From NCBI GenBank assembly GCA_050249835.1, contig JBFWPT010000024.1:1-53666 (forward strand): DNA of 53,666 nt, given 5' to 3'. The notes beneath the pieces were generated by a model, which made no database searches, had not been told where the DNA came from, and saw nothing but the letters and a program-made list of their open reading frames with translations. The translations under genes and the position numbers were made by a program. Positions 24,092 through 33,667 of the stretch are shown piece by piece (position 1 is the stretch's first letter; every line of letters begins with the position of its first letter). This stretch comes from Miltoncostaea sp050249835. Its GTDB lineage: Bacteria; Actinomycetota; Thermoleophilia; Miltoncostaeales; Miltoncostaeaceae.

Positions 24092-26548
24092 ATGGCGCGA
24101 GGTGGCGGCGGGAGGCGGTGGGGCGTGCTCGCCCTGGGCGGCGTGGCGGCGGCGATGGCCGCGGCGGTCGCCCTGACGCCGATGGTGAGCGGCGCCCGCA
24201 TGGCGCCGGTCAACCCGCCCGTGCAGAGCCACCTGGAGGGGTCGGGCTTCGACCACAACCGCGCCCACGTCGGGTCGAGCCCCGCCGCCCGTCGCCGCGA
24301 GGCCGCCCGCGCGCGCCGCTGCGCCGACGAGGGCTGGCGCGCGGACAACCCCGCGTTCTGCCCGGACGACGCCCCGACGCGGGCCGAGGCGCGCACCGCC
24401 GCCGCGGCGGGCCTCGACGCCGCGCCGCAGGAGACGACGCAGCCCGACGGCCTCTGGGGGCCGCTGCTCGGCGTGCCGAGCACGGCGATCCACGCCGTCG
24501 TGATGCCGACCGGCAAGGTGCTGTGGTTCTCCCAGCCGAAGGGCCCGGTCGAGGACGTCACCGACGGCGGCAACGCCCACGTCTGGGACCCCGTCACCAA
24601 CACGTCCGTGTCCGTGCCGCCGCCCGTCGTGGACTACCCGGCGGACGACGCCTTCCCCGCCTACTCGGCCCCCGCCAACCTCTGGTGCGCCGGACAGCTC
24701 CTGCTCGACGACGGCCGCGTGCTGGTGGTGGGCGGGAACCTGGCGTACCCGGTCGGCGGCAACGGCGCCGGCGCGGGCGCCGGGACCGGCTTCAAGGGCG
24801 GCGCCTGGGTCATGACCTTCGACCCGTGGACCGAGGAGTGGACCGAGTACGAGGACATGGCGAGCGGCGGGCGCTGGTACCCGACCCTCACCATGCTCCC
24901 CGACGGGGACGTCCTCATCGTGGGCGGCTGGGACGAGACCGGCGGCGTGCAGACCGGGGGCGACCCGGGCGCGGCCCCGACGATGCTCAACAACCAGAGC
25001 GTCGAGGTCTTCGACCCGGACGCCGAGCCGGGGACCCTCGCCACCCACGAGCTGAGCAAGCTGCCCCCGAACGGCCCGGGCCAGCCGGCCCCCTGGCCGA
25101 ACCACGAGGGCGTCGGCCTCTACCCGCACATGTTCCTGCTGCCGGACACCACGGTCGCCGGCGCGGGCGGCAACAAGGTGCTCGTGGCCGGCCCGAACCA
25201 ATGGGACTCGGCGATCATCGACACCGACACGGGCATCTGGACCGACGTCCTGAACCAGCCCTACGAGGACGGCAAGGTGCCGCTCTCCAGCACCCGCGCC
25301 TGGGGCACCGCCTGGCTGGAGCCGTCCGGCCCGGACGGCTCGCGCCGCGTGGTGCTGCTCGGGGGCTCGGACTCCGGCGCCGTGGCTCCCGGCCCCGGGC
25401 AGAGCACCGCCCCGCTCGCGACGGCCGAGGTGCTCGACCTGGACGACCCCGACCAGGGCTGGGAGATCGACCCGGCGCTTGCGCTGAACACCGGCCGCGC
25501 CCACTTCAACAGCGTCCTGCTCCCCGGTGGGGGCATCTTCACCAACGGCGGCGGCTGGGGCCGCAAGGACGACTCGCTCTACGCCGACCCGATCTTCGGC
25601 GCGGAGTTGCTCGAGCCGGGGGCCGCGGGCTGGCGCGCCGTGGGCAACGAGGCCGACGCCCGCACCTACCACTCCACCTCGGTGCTGCTGCCGGACGGCC
25701 GGGTGGTCTCGGCCGGCGACGACCGCGACCTGCCGTTCGTGCGCAACGGGGTCGAGCCCGTCGCCGACCACATCGCCCTGGCGAACCGGACCGCCCAGCT
25801 CTGGAGCCCGCCGTACCTCTTCGACGGCGCCCGCCCCGCGGTGACGTTCGCGCCGCAGGAGGTCGCGTACGACGCCCCCTTCCGCGTCGCGGTGCAGGGC
25901 GACCCGGCGGGGGTCGCGGAGGCCTGGCTCCTGCGCCCGGGCGCCGTCACCCACGCCGTGGACATGTCGCAGCAGGCGATCTCCCTGGACGTCACGACCC
26001 AGGACGACGGCATCACGATGACCTCGCCGCTCAACGCGACGGTCGCCCCGCCCGGCTACTACATGCTCTTCGTGCTCGACGGCGACGGCGTCCCCTCGGT
26101 GGCGTCGTGGATCCGCGTCCACGCCGACGCGCCGCCCGCGCCGCCGTTGCCCGTGGTGCCGGCGCCGCCGCCTTCCGCCGAGCCCTCCCCGGCGCCCGCG
26201 CCGGAGCCGTCGACCCCCCAGCCCGCCCCCGCGCCGCCCGCCCTGGGGCCCCTGAAGGTGGCCGTCCCGGCGCCCGCCCTGCGGATCGCCGGGCCGCGGG
26301 CGCGCGTGGGCCTGAGACTGCGCGCGCCGGTGCGCGCGACGGCCACCGTCACGATCTCCGCGCGGGGCCGGAAGCTCGCGTCCCGCAGGCTCGCCCTCCC
26401 CGCCCGCCGAACCGTCCGCCCGGCGATCAGCGTGCCCCGCGCGAAGCTGGGCCGGGCGCGGGCCCTCACCGTGCGGATCGTCGTCCGCGACGCCGCCGGC
26501 CGGCGCTTCGTCACGACGCGCGCGGTGGCCCTGCCCCGCAGGCGCTGA
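24092..26548 (+). CDS. Secreted copper radical oxidase (galactose/glyoxal oxidase-like)
   Basis: 818 aa, ATG at 24092. N-terminal signal or anchor (WGVLALGGVAAAMAAAVAL), an Arg-rich segment, a seven-bladed kelch-like propeller, a DUF1929 beta-sandwich (about 590-675), then a Pro-rich linker and a basic tail. All expected copper-site residues are found by motif position: Cys199 (NLWCAGQ) and Tyr263 (GRWYPTL) for the Tyr-Cys cofactor, Tyr526 and His527 (RTYHSTS), His621 (VTHAVDM). It should oxidise an alcohol or aldehyde to H2O2 outside the cell; the substrate is unknown. Divergent from pabB. Confidence 0.88.
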   Translation: MARGGGGRRWGVLALGGVAAAMAAAVALTPMVSGARMAPVNPPVQSHLEGSGFDHNRAHVGSSPAARRREAARARRCADEGWRADNPAFCPDDAPTRAEARTAAAAGLDAAPQETTQPDGLWGPLLGVPSTAIHAVVMPTGKVLWFSQPKGPVEDVTDGGNAHVWDPVTNTSVSVPPPVVDYPADDAFPAYSAPANLWCAGQLLLDDGRVLVVGGNLAYPVGGNGAGAGAGTGFKGGAWVMTFDPWTEEWTEYEDMASGGRWYPTLTMLPDGDVLIVGGWDETGGVQTGGDPGAAPTMLNNQSVEVFDPDAEPGTLATHELSKLPPNGPGQPAPWPNHEGVGLYPHMFLLPDTTVAGAGGNKVLVAGPNQWDSAIIDTDTGIWTDVLNQPYEDGKVPLSSTRAWGTAWLEPSGPDGSRRVVLLGGSDSGAVAPGPGQSTAPLATAEVLDLDDPDQGWEIDPALALNTGRAHFNSVLLPGGGIFTNGGGWGRKDDSLYADPIFGAELLEPGAAGWRAVGNEADARTYHSTSVLLPDGRVVSAGDDRDLPFVRNGVEPVADHIALANRTAQLWSPPYLFDGARPAVTFAPQEVAYDAPFRVAVQGDPAGVAEAWLLRPGAVTHAVDMSQQAISLDVTTQDDGITMTSPLNATVAPPGYYMLFVLDGDGVPSVASWIRVHADAPPAPPLPVVPAPPPSAEPSPAPAPEPSTPQPAPAPPALGPLKVAVPAPALRIAGPRARVGLRLRAPVRATATVTISARGRKLASRRLALPARRTVRPAISVPRAKLGRARALTVRIVVRDAAGRRFVTTRAVALPRRR

Positions 26549-26619
26549 GACGCCGGGCGGGGCGGGGTCCGGTGCGCGATGCTGCCGGGGTCGCCCACAC
26601 CCGCCCGGAGGCCCCGCGG

Positions 26620-27054
26620 ATGCCCACGCCCTACGCCCACATCGCCGTCTGCGTCGACGAGTCCGAGGGCTCCGAGCGCGCCCTGGCCGAGGCCCGGCGC
26701 CTGTTCGCCCCGGGAGAGAACCGGCTGAGCATCGTGCACGTGGCGACGTCGGGCGTGACGTTCGCGGGCACGCCCGACGCGCCCCTGAGCGAGATCGTGG
26801 ACGCGGTCCACTCGTCCGAGGCGTGGCTCGCGCGGACCGCCGCGACGGTGGAGGGCGCGGAGCCCGTACTGCTGGAGGGCGAGCCGTCCGGCGCCGTGGT
26901 CGAGTGGGCGCGCGACGCGGGCGTCGACCTGCTGGTGGCGTCGTCCAGCCGCGGCTTCCTGGAGCGCCTGCTCCTCGGCTCCTTCGCCACCCACCTCACC
27001 CGCCACGCCCCGTGCAGCGTGCTGCTCGTGCGCCCGAGGGACGAGCGCGGCTGA
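26620..27054 (+). CDS. Universal stress protein (UspA family)
   Basis: 144 aa single USP domain: HIAVCVDESEGSERALAEA at the N-terminus, DLLVASSSRGFLERLLLGS near residue 110 (ATP-loop G-x9-GS type) and CSVLLVRP at the end. ATG at 26620 is preceded by CGGAGG about 10 nt upstream. It stands 71 nt after the copper oxidase and convergent with DUF6544. One of three USPs in the window; likely stress or energy-state related, mechanism unknown. Confidence 0.88.
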   Translation: MPTPYAHIAVCVDESEGSERALAEARRLFAPGENRLSIVHVATSGVTFAGTPDAPLSEIVDAVHSSEAWLARTAATVEGAEPVLLEGEPSGAVVEWARDAGVDLLVASSSRGFLERLLLGSFATHLTRHAPCSVLLVRPRDERG

Positions 27055-27064
27055 TCCCTCGGGC

Positions 27065-27814
27065 TCAGCGCAGGGTGGCGGAGAGGATCGCGCAGCGGAT
27101 GAAGTCGCCGCCCGGATCCTCGTCCCAGCCCGCGCGGTAACCCTCCGGGAGGACGATGCCGTCGTGGCGTGCCTCGCCGTCGAGGGCGACCCGGAAGACG
27201 CTCTCGCGGGCCGGGCCGCCGTCCGGCGAGCCCCAGCGCGGCAGCCGCACCCCGCGCAGGCGCCCGTCCCCGGCCACCTCCACGGTGACCCGATGCTCGT
27301 GGCCACCGGCCGCGATCACCGCGGTCGCCTCGGCGGGGTCGTCCCCCTCCTCCCAGCGGACGGCCGGGTCGAGCAGCGAGGGCGGCATCAGCACCGACTC
27401 GGCCGCCAGGCGGCCCGCGGCGCTGCGGTCGACGTCCGGGCCGGCGTCGGAGGCCACCGGCACCAGGCCGGCGAGACGCCAGCGCATCGTGCCCGTCCCG
27501 TCGATCCAGCGGTCGAACCCGCTCACGACCACCGGGCCGCGGCCCACCCGGGCGGCCCACACGAAGCCGGCGCCGGGGGCGATGACCTGCCAGGCCCGCA
27601 GCGGCCGCCAGCGGCCCAGGCGGATCTCGCCCCGGGTCTCCAGCACCACGGAGCGGGCCGCGGGCGACCCGGCCGGCACCGCGTGGTCCAGCCAGCGGCG
27701 CGCCGCCTCCGGCAGGTCGCCCAGACGCGTGCGGCCCACCTCCCCCTCCCCCGCCATCGCCGTCAGGCGCGCCCAGTCGCCGCGGGCCGCGGCCGGGATG
27801 CGGGGCTCAGCCAC
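27065..27814 (-). CDS. DUF6544-family protein
   Basis: 249 aa, GTG start. It matches the DUF6544 pattern as I know it: LPEAARRWLDHAVPAG, a GxxRLGRWRPLRAWQVIAPG strand pair, FVWAARVG, GTMRWRLAGLVPVASDAGPD, then GRLAAESVLMPPSLL. A soluble beta-rich protein of unknown function. The start overlaps the preceding USP stop by 8 nt, making it the last gene of the cyd-kinase-USP run. The role in that run is unknown. Confidence 0.78.
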   Translation of the reverse strand: MAEPRIPAAARGDWARLTAMAGEGEVGRTRLGDLPEAARRWLDHAVPAGSPAARSVVLETRGEIRLGRWRPLRAWQVIAPGAGFVWAARVGRGPVVVSGFDRWIDGTGTMRWRLAGLVPVASDAGPDVDRSAAGRLAAESVLMPPSLLDPAVRWEEGDDPAEATAVIAAGGHEHRVTVEVAGDGRLRGVRLPRWGSPDGGPARESVFRVALDGEARHDGIVLPEGYRAGWDEDPGGDFIRCAILSATLR

Positions 27815-28232
27815 CCCGGACGACGAGCACCGGGCACGGCGCGTGCTCGGTCAGGTGGCGCGAGACGCTGCCGAGCAGGAATCCCTTGAGGCCGCCCAGG
27901 CCGCCGCCCGCCACGAGCAGGTCGGGGCGGGCCTCGGCGGCCCAGGCGCAGATCGCCGGGCCGGCGAGCCCCTCCAGGACGACCGCCTCGGCGCCGGGGA
28001 TCTCCGCCGCGCGGCGCTCCAGCCAGGCGCGCGCGGTCGCGTTCAGGTCCTCGGGCCGCACCGTGCGGACGCCGTCCACCTCGTCGACGAGCAGCGGCAG
28101 GGGCGCCGCGTGGACCAGCGTGAGCCGGGCGCCGAGCGCCGTCGCCAGGGCGCGGGCGTGGGCGAGGGCCTGCTCCGACGCGGGCGCCTCGTCGAGGCAG
28201 CAGGCCACGTGGGAGATGGCGACCCCGGTCAC
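27807..28232 (-). CDS. Universal stress protein
   Basis: 141 aa USP domain: SHVACCLDEAPASEQALAHA at the start, DLLVAGGGLGGLKGFLLGS (nucleotide loop) and CPVLVVRGG at the end. It overlaps the response-regulator stop by 4 nt and the DUF6544 start by 8 nt. Being translated from the same message as cytochrome bd and a GAF kinase recalls hypoxia or dormancy regulons of actinobacteria, where USPs accompany DosR/DosS; that parallel is inference. Confidence 0.88.
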   Translation of the reverse strand: MTGVAISHVACCLDEAPASEQALAHARALATALGARLTLVHAAPLPLLVDEVDGVRTVRPEDLNATARAWLERRAAEIPGAEAVVLEGLAGPAICAWAAEARPDLLVAGGGLGGLKGFLLGSVSRHLTEHAPCPVLVVRGG

Positions 28233-28876
28233 CCGGCGTCCCCGTCCTCGGTGAGCAGGCCCGCGCGCAGGGCCTCGCGCACCAGGCCGGCCCGGGTCGT
28301 GACGCGCAGCTTCGCCATGACGTGGGCGCGGTGGCTCTCGACGGTGCGGACGCTCACCACGAGGCGCTGCGCGATCTCCTGGTTGGTGTGCCCGTAGGCG
28401 AGCAGGCGCAGCACCTCGCGCTCGCGCGCCGTGAGCTCGTCGAGGGGGCCGTCGGCCGGGGGCGCCGCCAGGGCCGCGCCCAGCGAGGGGTGGACGTAAT
28501 GCTCGCCCCCCGCGACGGCCCGGATGGCGCGCACGAGATCCTCGTCGGCGGCGCCCTTCGGGAGGTAGCCGTGCGCGCCGGCGTCGAACGCGCGCCGCAC
28601 GTCCTGGGCGCGGTCGTGCATGGAGAGCACCAGCAGGCGGGCCTGCGGCGCCTTCTCCGCCACGGCCGCGAGGCCCTCGATTCCGCCCATCCCGGGCATC
28701 TCCACGTCCATCACCACGACGTCCGGCGCGGCGCGGGCCAGGGCGCGCAGCGCCTCCTCCGCGGTCCCGGCCTCCCCCACCGGCTCCAGCCCCTCCTCGC
28801 GCTCCAGCAGCAGGCGCAGGCCGGACCGCAGGACCGCGTGGTCGTCGACCAGCAGGATCCGGATCGCCCCGCTCAT
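28229..28876 (-). CDS. NarL/LuxR-type response regulator
   Basis: 215 aa. Receiver domain: LLVDDHAVLRSGL (acidic pair), VVMDVEMPGMGG (phospho-acceptor Asp at about 54), LSMHD, PKGAAD (Lys). C-terminal LuxR HTH: LTAREREVLRLLAYGHTNQE then VSVRTVESHRAHVMAKL. ATG overlaps the kinase stop (ATGA). Directly paired with the GAF kinase and lying in the cytochrome bd run, so it likely regulates that operon and stress genes; no binding site identified. Confidence 0.93.
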   Translation of the reverse strand: MSGAIRILLVDDHAVLRSGLRLLLEREEGLEPVGEAGTAEEALRALARAAPDVVVMDVEMPGMGGIEGLAAVAEKAPQARLLVLSMHDRAQDVRRAFDAGAHGYLPKGAADEDLVRAIRAVAGGEHYVHPSLGAALAAPPADGPLDELTAREREVLRLLAYGHTNQEIAQRLVVSVRTVESHRAHVMAKLRVTTRAGLVREALRAGLLTEDGDAG

Positions 28877-30315
28877 ACCGGGAGCCCCACGTCGACGACG
28901 ACGGCCGTGCCCTGGCCGGGGGCGGACTCGATGCGCAGGTCCCCCCCGATCATCGCGACGCGCTCGCGGATGCCGGCCAGGCCGAGCTGGCCCGTGGGTG
29001 CCCCGGGGTCGAAACCGCGGCCGTCGTCCTCGACCACCACGCGCAGGCGCCCCTCGCGCGCGCTGGCGACGACGCTGACGGCCGACGCCGCGCTGTGGCG
29101 GGCCGCGTTCGTGAGGGCCTCCTGCACGACCCGGAACAGTACGGTCTGGACCTCGGCGGGGAGGGTCGCGTCCAGGCCGCGGAGGTCCGTCTCCACCGGC
29201 ATCCCCGCGGCCCGGACCCGGGCCGCCTGCTCCTCGACGGCGTCCGCCAGGCCCTGGTCGTGCAGGGACGAGGGGCGCAGCCGCACCGCCAGCTCGCGCA
29301 CGGTCGCCGTGGCCTCGGCCACCGACGCCCGCAGGTCGGCCACCCGCTCGCGGGCCGGGCCGGGCGGCACCTCGTCCTCCAGCGTCCGCAGGTGGACCGC
29401 GAGGGCCGTGAGCACCTGGCCGGCCTCGTCGTGGAGGTCCCGGGCCACGCGGGCGCGCTCCGCCTCCTGGGCCTCCACGGCGCGCCGGACCCCCTCGGCG
29501 GCGGCCTCACGGCGCCAGCGGCGGACGTTGTCGACGGCGACGGCCGCCTGCGCGGCGAGCGTCATCGCCACGCGCTCGTCCTCGTCCGTGAAGGGGCCGC
29601 CGCGCTTGTCGGTGAGGTAGAGGTTGCCGTACACCTCGCCGCGCAGCGCCACCGGGACGCCGAGGAAGGTGGTCATCGGCGGGTGGTTCGGCGGGAAGCC
29701 CGAGGAGCGCGGGTCGTCGGCGATGCGGTCGATGCGCAGGGGGCGCGCGTCGCGGATGAGGGCGCCGAGCAGCCCGCGCCCCCGGGGGAGGTCGCCGATC
29801 GCCGCCCGCTGCGCGTCGTCGAGCCCGGCGGTCACGAACTCCGCCAGCCCCGTGCGCCGGGCGTCGAGGACCCCGAGGGCGGCGTAGCGGGCGCCCACCA
29901 CGTCGCGGGCCGCCTCCACGATGCGCGCGAGCAGGGCGTCGAGCCGCGGCTCGCTGGCGAGGGCGAGGCCGGCGTCCACCAGCAGCGCGGTGCGCTCGGC
30001 CGCCTGCTCGGCCCGCGCCCGCGCCCGGCGCAGGCCGAGGTCGGAGGCGATCAGTCCTGCCAGGGCGGCCACGACCCGGGCCGACTCACCGGCGTCCGCG
30101 TCCACCGCGGGGCGCCCGGCCAGGCGCATCGTGACGGCCTCGTCCACTGCCGCGGAGGCCGTCACGACCCCCGCCCCGGACGGCTCGGCCGCGTCCGGCG
30201 GCCAGGTCGCCCGCCCCGCCTCGGCCGCCTCCTCCTCCACCACGAGCGCGACCACGTCCAGCGCCGCGAGGTCGGCGACGAGGCGCAGCAGCGAGCCGGG
30301 CGGGACGTCCCCCAC
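28873..30315 (-). CDS. GAF-domain sensor histidine kinase (HisKA_3)
   Basis: 480 aa, soluble. An N-terminal Ala-rich region (1-125, degenerate sensor-like), then GAF at about 130-290 (LLARIVEAARDVVGARYAAL ... FLGVPVALRGEVYGNLYL), HisKA_3 with phospho-His in ARVARDLHDEAGQ (about 310), and HATPase_c (QEALTNAARHSAA, DDGRGFD, GLAGIRERV). Domain order resembles DevS/DosS kinases of actinobacteria, which sense O2, NO or redox state through GAF haem; a haem ligand cannot be assigned here. GTG at 30315 starts 2 nt after the cydC stop. Confidence 0.9.
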   Translation of the reverse strand: MGDVPPGSLLRLVADLAALDVVALVVEEEAAEAGRATWPPDAAEPSGAGVVTASAAVDEAVTMRLAGRPAVDADAGESARVVAALAGLIASDLGLRRARARAEQAAERTALLVDAGLALASEPRLDALLARIVEAARDVVGARYAALGVLDARRTGLAEFVTAGLDDAQRAAIGDLPRGRGLLGALIRDARPLRIDRIADDPRSSGFPPNHPPMTTFLGVPVALRGEVYGNLYLTDKRGGPFTDEDERVAMTLAAQAAVAVDNVRRWRREAAAEGVRRAVEAQEAERARVARDLHDEAGQVLTALAVHLRTLEDEVPPGPARERVADLRASVAEATATVRELAVRLRPSSLHDQGLADAVEEQAARVRAAGMPVETDLRGLDATLPAEVQTVLFRVVQEALTNAARHSAASAVSVVASAREGRLRVVVEDDGRGFDPGAPTGQLGLAGIRERVAMIGGDLRIESAPGQGTAVVVDVGLPV

Positions 30316-30317
30316 CG

Positions 30318-31988
30318 TCAGGGCCCGCGCCCCACGATGCGGCCCTCCTCCAGCACCACGACCTCGTCGAAGCCCTCCAGGCCGTCGGTGGAGTGGGTCA
30401 CCAGGACCACCGACGCGTCGCGCGCGGCCGTCGTGAGGTCGGCGACGAAGGCGCGGGCGGCGGGGGCGTCGAGGTGGGCGGTGGGCTCGTCGAGCAGCAG
30501 CACCGGGGCACCGGAGACGAGCGCCCGCGCGAGGGCCAGGCGCTGGCGCTGCCCGCCGGACATCCGCGCGCCGTCCTCGCCGCAGGGGGTGGCGAGGCCG
30601 TCGGGGAGCCCCGCGACCCAGTCGCCGAGGCCCGCCCGGGCCAGGGCGTCGCGCACCGCGGCGTCTCCGGCCCCGGGACGACCGATGCGGACGTTCTCGC
30701 GGAGGGTGGTCGCGAACACATGCGCATCCTGCCCGCACAGGCGCACGATGTCGCGGAGGTCTGCCTGCGACAGCGCCCGGACGTCCCGGCCGTCGAGGGT
30801 CACGCGGCCGGCCGACGGGTCCAGGAACCGCACCATCAGGGCGAGCGCGGTGCTCTTGCCGGCGCCGCTCGGCCCGACCAGGGCGATGCGCGCGCCGGGA
30901 CGGACGACGAGGTCGACGTCGTGCAGCACGGGCGGGCCGCCCGGGTGGCCGGCGGTCACGCCCTCCAGCGCGAGCACGGGGGCCCAGAGCGGCGGCGCCA
31001 CCGGGTCGGGCGGGTCCTCGACGGGCGGGCGGCGGTCTGTGACCTCCTCGATGCGGCGCGCCGCGGCGGCCGTGCCCGCCAGGTGGCGGGCCGCCTCGGG
31101 CAGCGGGGCGACGGCCTCGGCGGACGCCAGGGCGAGCAGGGCGAGGGCCGCCAGGGCGACGCCGTCGATGGTCCCGTCGCCGGCCGCCGGGATGGCGACC
31201 ACCAGGACGGCGGCCGCCGCGAGCCCCGCGAGCAGCGCGACGGCGCCGCCCGACAGGCCGCCCACGACGGCGTCGCGGCGGGCGCTGCGCGCCAGGGCGG
31301 CGTCCGCCTCACCGACGCGCGCGACGCGGTCGTCCTCCAGCCCGTACGCGACGATCTCCGGGGCGTGCTGCAGCGCCTCGACGATCTCGGCCGTGAGCCG
31401 GGCGCGGGCGGGGGCCTGCCGGCGGGCGGCCCGGCGGCCGCTTGCCCAGGTGAGGAGCGGCAGGACGAGCGCGGCGGTTCCGAGCACCAGGGCCAGGGCC
31501 AGGCCGGCGGCCGGAAGGACGAGGCCCGCCGCCAGCACCGCGCCGGCCAGCACCAGCAGCGTCACCACCGGCGGTCCCAGGGCGCGGACGAACAGGTCGC
31601 GCATCCGGTCGACGTCCGCGACGACGCGGCTCAGCAGGTCCCCCGCCCCCAGGCCGGGCAGGCCCCCGGGGACGAGCGGGACCAGCCGCCGGACCACGCG
31701 GGCCCGGATGGTGGCGAGGGCGCGCAGCGCGACGTCGTGGGAGACGATCCGCTCCCCGTAGCGCGTCGTGGCCCGCAGCAGGGCGAAGAGGCGGACGCCC
31801 ACGATCGTCACCGTGAGCGTCAGGATCGGCGGGGCCAGGGCGGCCTTGGCGATGAGCAGCCCTGAGGTGGCCAGGAGCGCGATGCCGGAGCCGATCGCGG
31901 CCGCGCCGAGCAGCGCCGCGAGGGCCAGTCGCAGGCGCCCGGGGCGGGCCGCGCGGGCGACGCGCAGGAGGGCGGCGGCGCCGTTCAC
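30318..31988 (-). CDS. cydC: CydC subunit of cysteine/glutathione ABC exporter for bd oxidase assembly
   Basis: 556 aa half-transporter. The TM domain carries the CydC signature (TSGLLIAKAAL, RLFALLRATTRYGERIVSHD, ALRALATIRARVV). ATPase domain: Walker A GPSGAGKST, signature MSGGQRQRLALARAL, Walker B VLLLDEPTAHLD. CydDC exports reductant needed for cytochrome bd maturation. GTG overlaps the cydD stop (GTGA); a GAF kinase follows 2 nt after the stop. Confidence 0.92.
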   Translation of the reverse strand: MNGAAALLRVARAARPGRLRLALAALLGAAAIGSGIALLATSGLLIAKAALAPPILTLTVTIVGVRLFALLRATTRYGERIVSHDVALRALATIRARVVRRLVPLVPGGLPGLGAGDLLSRVVADVDRMRDLFVRALGPPVVTLLVLAGAVLAAGLVLPAAGLALALVLGTAALVLPLLTWASGRRAARRQAPARARLTAEIVEALQHAPEIVAYGLEDDRVARVGEADAALARSARRDAVVGGLSGGAVALLAGLAAAAVLVVAIPAAGDGTIDGVALAALALLALASAEAVAPLPEAARHLAGTAAAARRIEEVTDRRPPVEDPPDPVAPPLWAPVLALEGVTAGHPGGPPVLHDVDLVVRPGARIALVGPSGAGKSTALALMVRFLDPSAGRVTLDGRDVRALSQADLRDIVRLCGQDAHVFATTLRENVRIGRPGAGDAAVRDALARAGLGDWVAGLPDGLATPCGEDGARMSGGQRQRLALARALVSGAPVLLLDEPTAHLDAPAARAFVADLTTAARDASVVLVTHSTDGLEGFDEVVVLEEGRIVGRGP

Positions 31989-33667
31989 GCCACCCCCGCA
32001 GGGTCGGCGGCCGCGACGGCGCCGGCCTCCATCCGCACGACGCGGCCGGCCCGGGCGGCCAGGTCCCCGGAGTGCGTCACGACGAGCAGGGTGCGGCCGC
32101 GCGCGAGGCGCCCGATGGCGCCGCCGACGACGGCGGCGGTGGCCGGGTCGAGGGCGGCGGTGGGCTCGTCGAGCACCACGAGCGGGGCCGGGCGCAGGAA
32201 TGCGCGCGCCAGCGCCACCCGCTGCGCCTGACCGGCGGACAGGGCCCGGCCGCCCTCCCCCACGACCGTCGCCAGGCCGTCCGGCAGGCGCTCGACGTCG
32301 CCGAGGACGGCGGCGTCGGCCAGGGCGCGGCGCACCGCCTCCGGCGACGCCCCGCGGTCGCCCATGCGGACGTTGTCCTCGATCGTGCCCCGCAGCAGGG
32401 ACGGCCGCTGCGGCACCCACGTGACGCGGCGCCGCCACTCGGCCGGGTCCACGTCGCGCAGGTCGACGGCGCCGGCGCGCACCCGGCCCGCCTCCGGGTC
32501 GGCGAGGCGCAGGAGCAGCGCGACGGCCGTGCTCTTGCCCGCGCCGCTCGGGCCGGTGAGGGCGACGAACTCGCCCGGGCGCAGGGTCAGGTCGAGGCCG
32601 TCGAGGGCCGGCTGCGGCCGGGTGGGGTGGCGCAGGACGACGCCCTCCAGCACCACCGGCACGTCGGCCGGGTCGGGCGCCGGCACCGGCTCGCCCGGGA
32701 GGACGACGGCGGGCGGCAGGTCGAGCACCTCGTGGATGCGCTCGGCCGCGGCCAGGCCGTCGGCGCTCGCGTGGAACTGGGTGCCGAGCTGACGCAGCGG
32801 CAGGTAGAGCTCCGGCGCGAGCACCAGGACCGCGAGGCCCGCGGCCAGCTCCATCGACCCGTCCACGAGGCGGACGCCGATCGACACCGCGACGACCGCG
32901 ACGCCGAGCGCCGCCGCCAGCTCCAGGACGAGCGCCGAGAGGAAGGCGATGCGCAGGGTCGCCATCGTGTCCCGGCGGAAGCGGTCGCCCGCCTCCTCCA
33001 GGACGTCCGCCTGCACCTCGGCGCGGTTGGCCGCGCGCAGCGCCGGCAGGCCGCGCACGACGTCCAGGAACCGCCCGCCGAACGCCTGGAGCGCCCGGTG
33101 GCGGCGCCGGGCCGCGCGCTCGGCGGCGCGGCCGATGAGGATCATGAAGACGACGACCAGGGGCAGGGTGACGCCGAGGATCGCGGCGGACACCGGGTCG
33201 AGCCCGGCGACGACCACCAGCGCCCCGGCGGGGACGAGCGCGGCGAGCGCCATCTGGGGGACGTAGCGGCCGAAGTAGGCCTCCAGCGCGTCGACGCCCT
33301 GGACGGCGGAGGCGGCGAGGTCGCCGCTGCGCGCGCCGTCGAGCCCGCCGGGCCGGGCGCGGAGCACGTGCCGCACCATCCGCAGGCGCAGGTCCCCCAT
33401 CACCCGCGCGGCGCCGACGTGCCCGGCGACCTCGTACCCCCAGCCCAGCAGGCCCCGCGCCAGGGACGCCGCCACCAGCGCGATCAGCTCGCCGCGCATG
33501 TCGCCCAGGCCGCGCCCGTCGAGGAAGGCGCCGGCCACGAGCTCCGCGATCATCAGGGCCTGGACGACGACGGCGACGGCCGTGCCCACCCCCATGAGCA
33601 CGGCCGCCACCAGGTGCCCGCGCGCGCCGCGGGCCTCGCGCACCAGCCGCGCGTGCGGCGAGCTCAC
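31985..33667 (-). CDS. cydD: CydD subunit of the bd-oxidase assembly ABC exporter
   Basis: 560 aa half-transporter. The TM domain includes the CydD-type VDALEAYFGRYVPQMALAALVP and RFLDVVRGLPALRAANRAE; the ATPase has Walker A GPSGAGKST, signature LSAGQAQRVALARAFL and Walker B LVVLDEPTAALD. It pairs with CydC. The GTG overlaps the cydB stop (GTGA), so cydB-cydD-cydC are a coupled block. No fusion or truncation. Confidence 0.92.
   Translation of the reverse strand: MSSPHARLVREARGARGHLVAAVLMGVGTAVAVVVQALMIAELVAGAFLDGRGLGDMRGELIALVAASLARGLLGWGYEVAGHVGAARVMGDLRLRMVRHVLRARPGGLDGARSGDLAASAVQGVDALEAYFGRYVPQMALAALVPAGALVVVAGLDPVSAAILGVTLPLVVVFMILIGRAAERAARRRHRALQAFGGRFLDVVRGLPALRAANRAEVQADVLEEAGDRFRRDTMATLRIAFLSALVLELAAALGVAVVAVSIGVRLVDGSMELAAGLAVLVLAPELYLPLRQLGTQFHASADGLAAAERIHEVLDLPPAVVLPGEPVPAPDPADVPVVLEGVVLRHPTRPQPALDGLDLTLRPGEFVALTGPSGAGKSTAVALLLRLADPEAGRVRAGAVDLRDVDPAEWRRRVTWVPQRPSLLRGTIEDNVRMGDRGASPEAVRRALADAAVLGDVERLPDGLATVVGEGGRALSAGQAQRVALARAFLRPAPLVVLDEPTAALDPATAAVVGGAIGRLARGRTLLVVTHSGDLAARAGRVVRMEAGAVAAADPAGVA

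Noticed and set aside
22753..26548. Very long plus-strand open frame across pabB and the copper oxidase
   Set aside because: Through pabB and the oxidase it is read in the wrong frame or strand and resembles no protein. Only the last part (from 26620) is a real USP gene.
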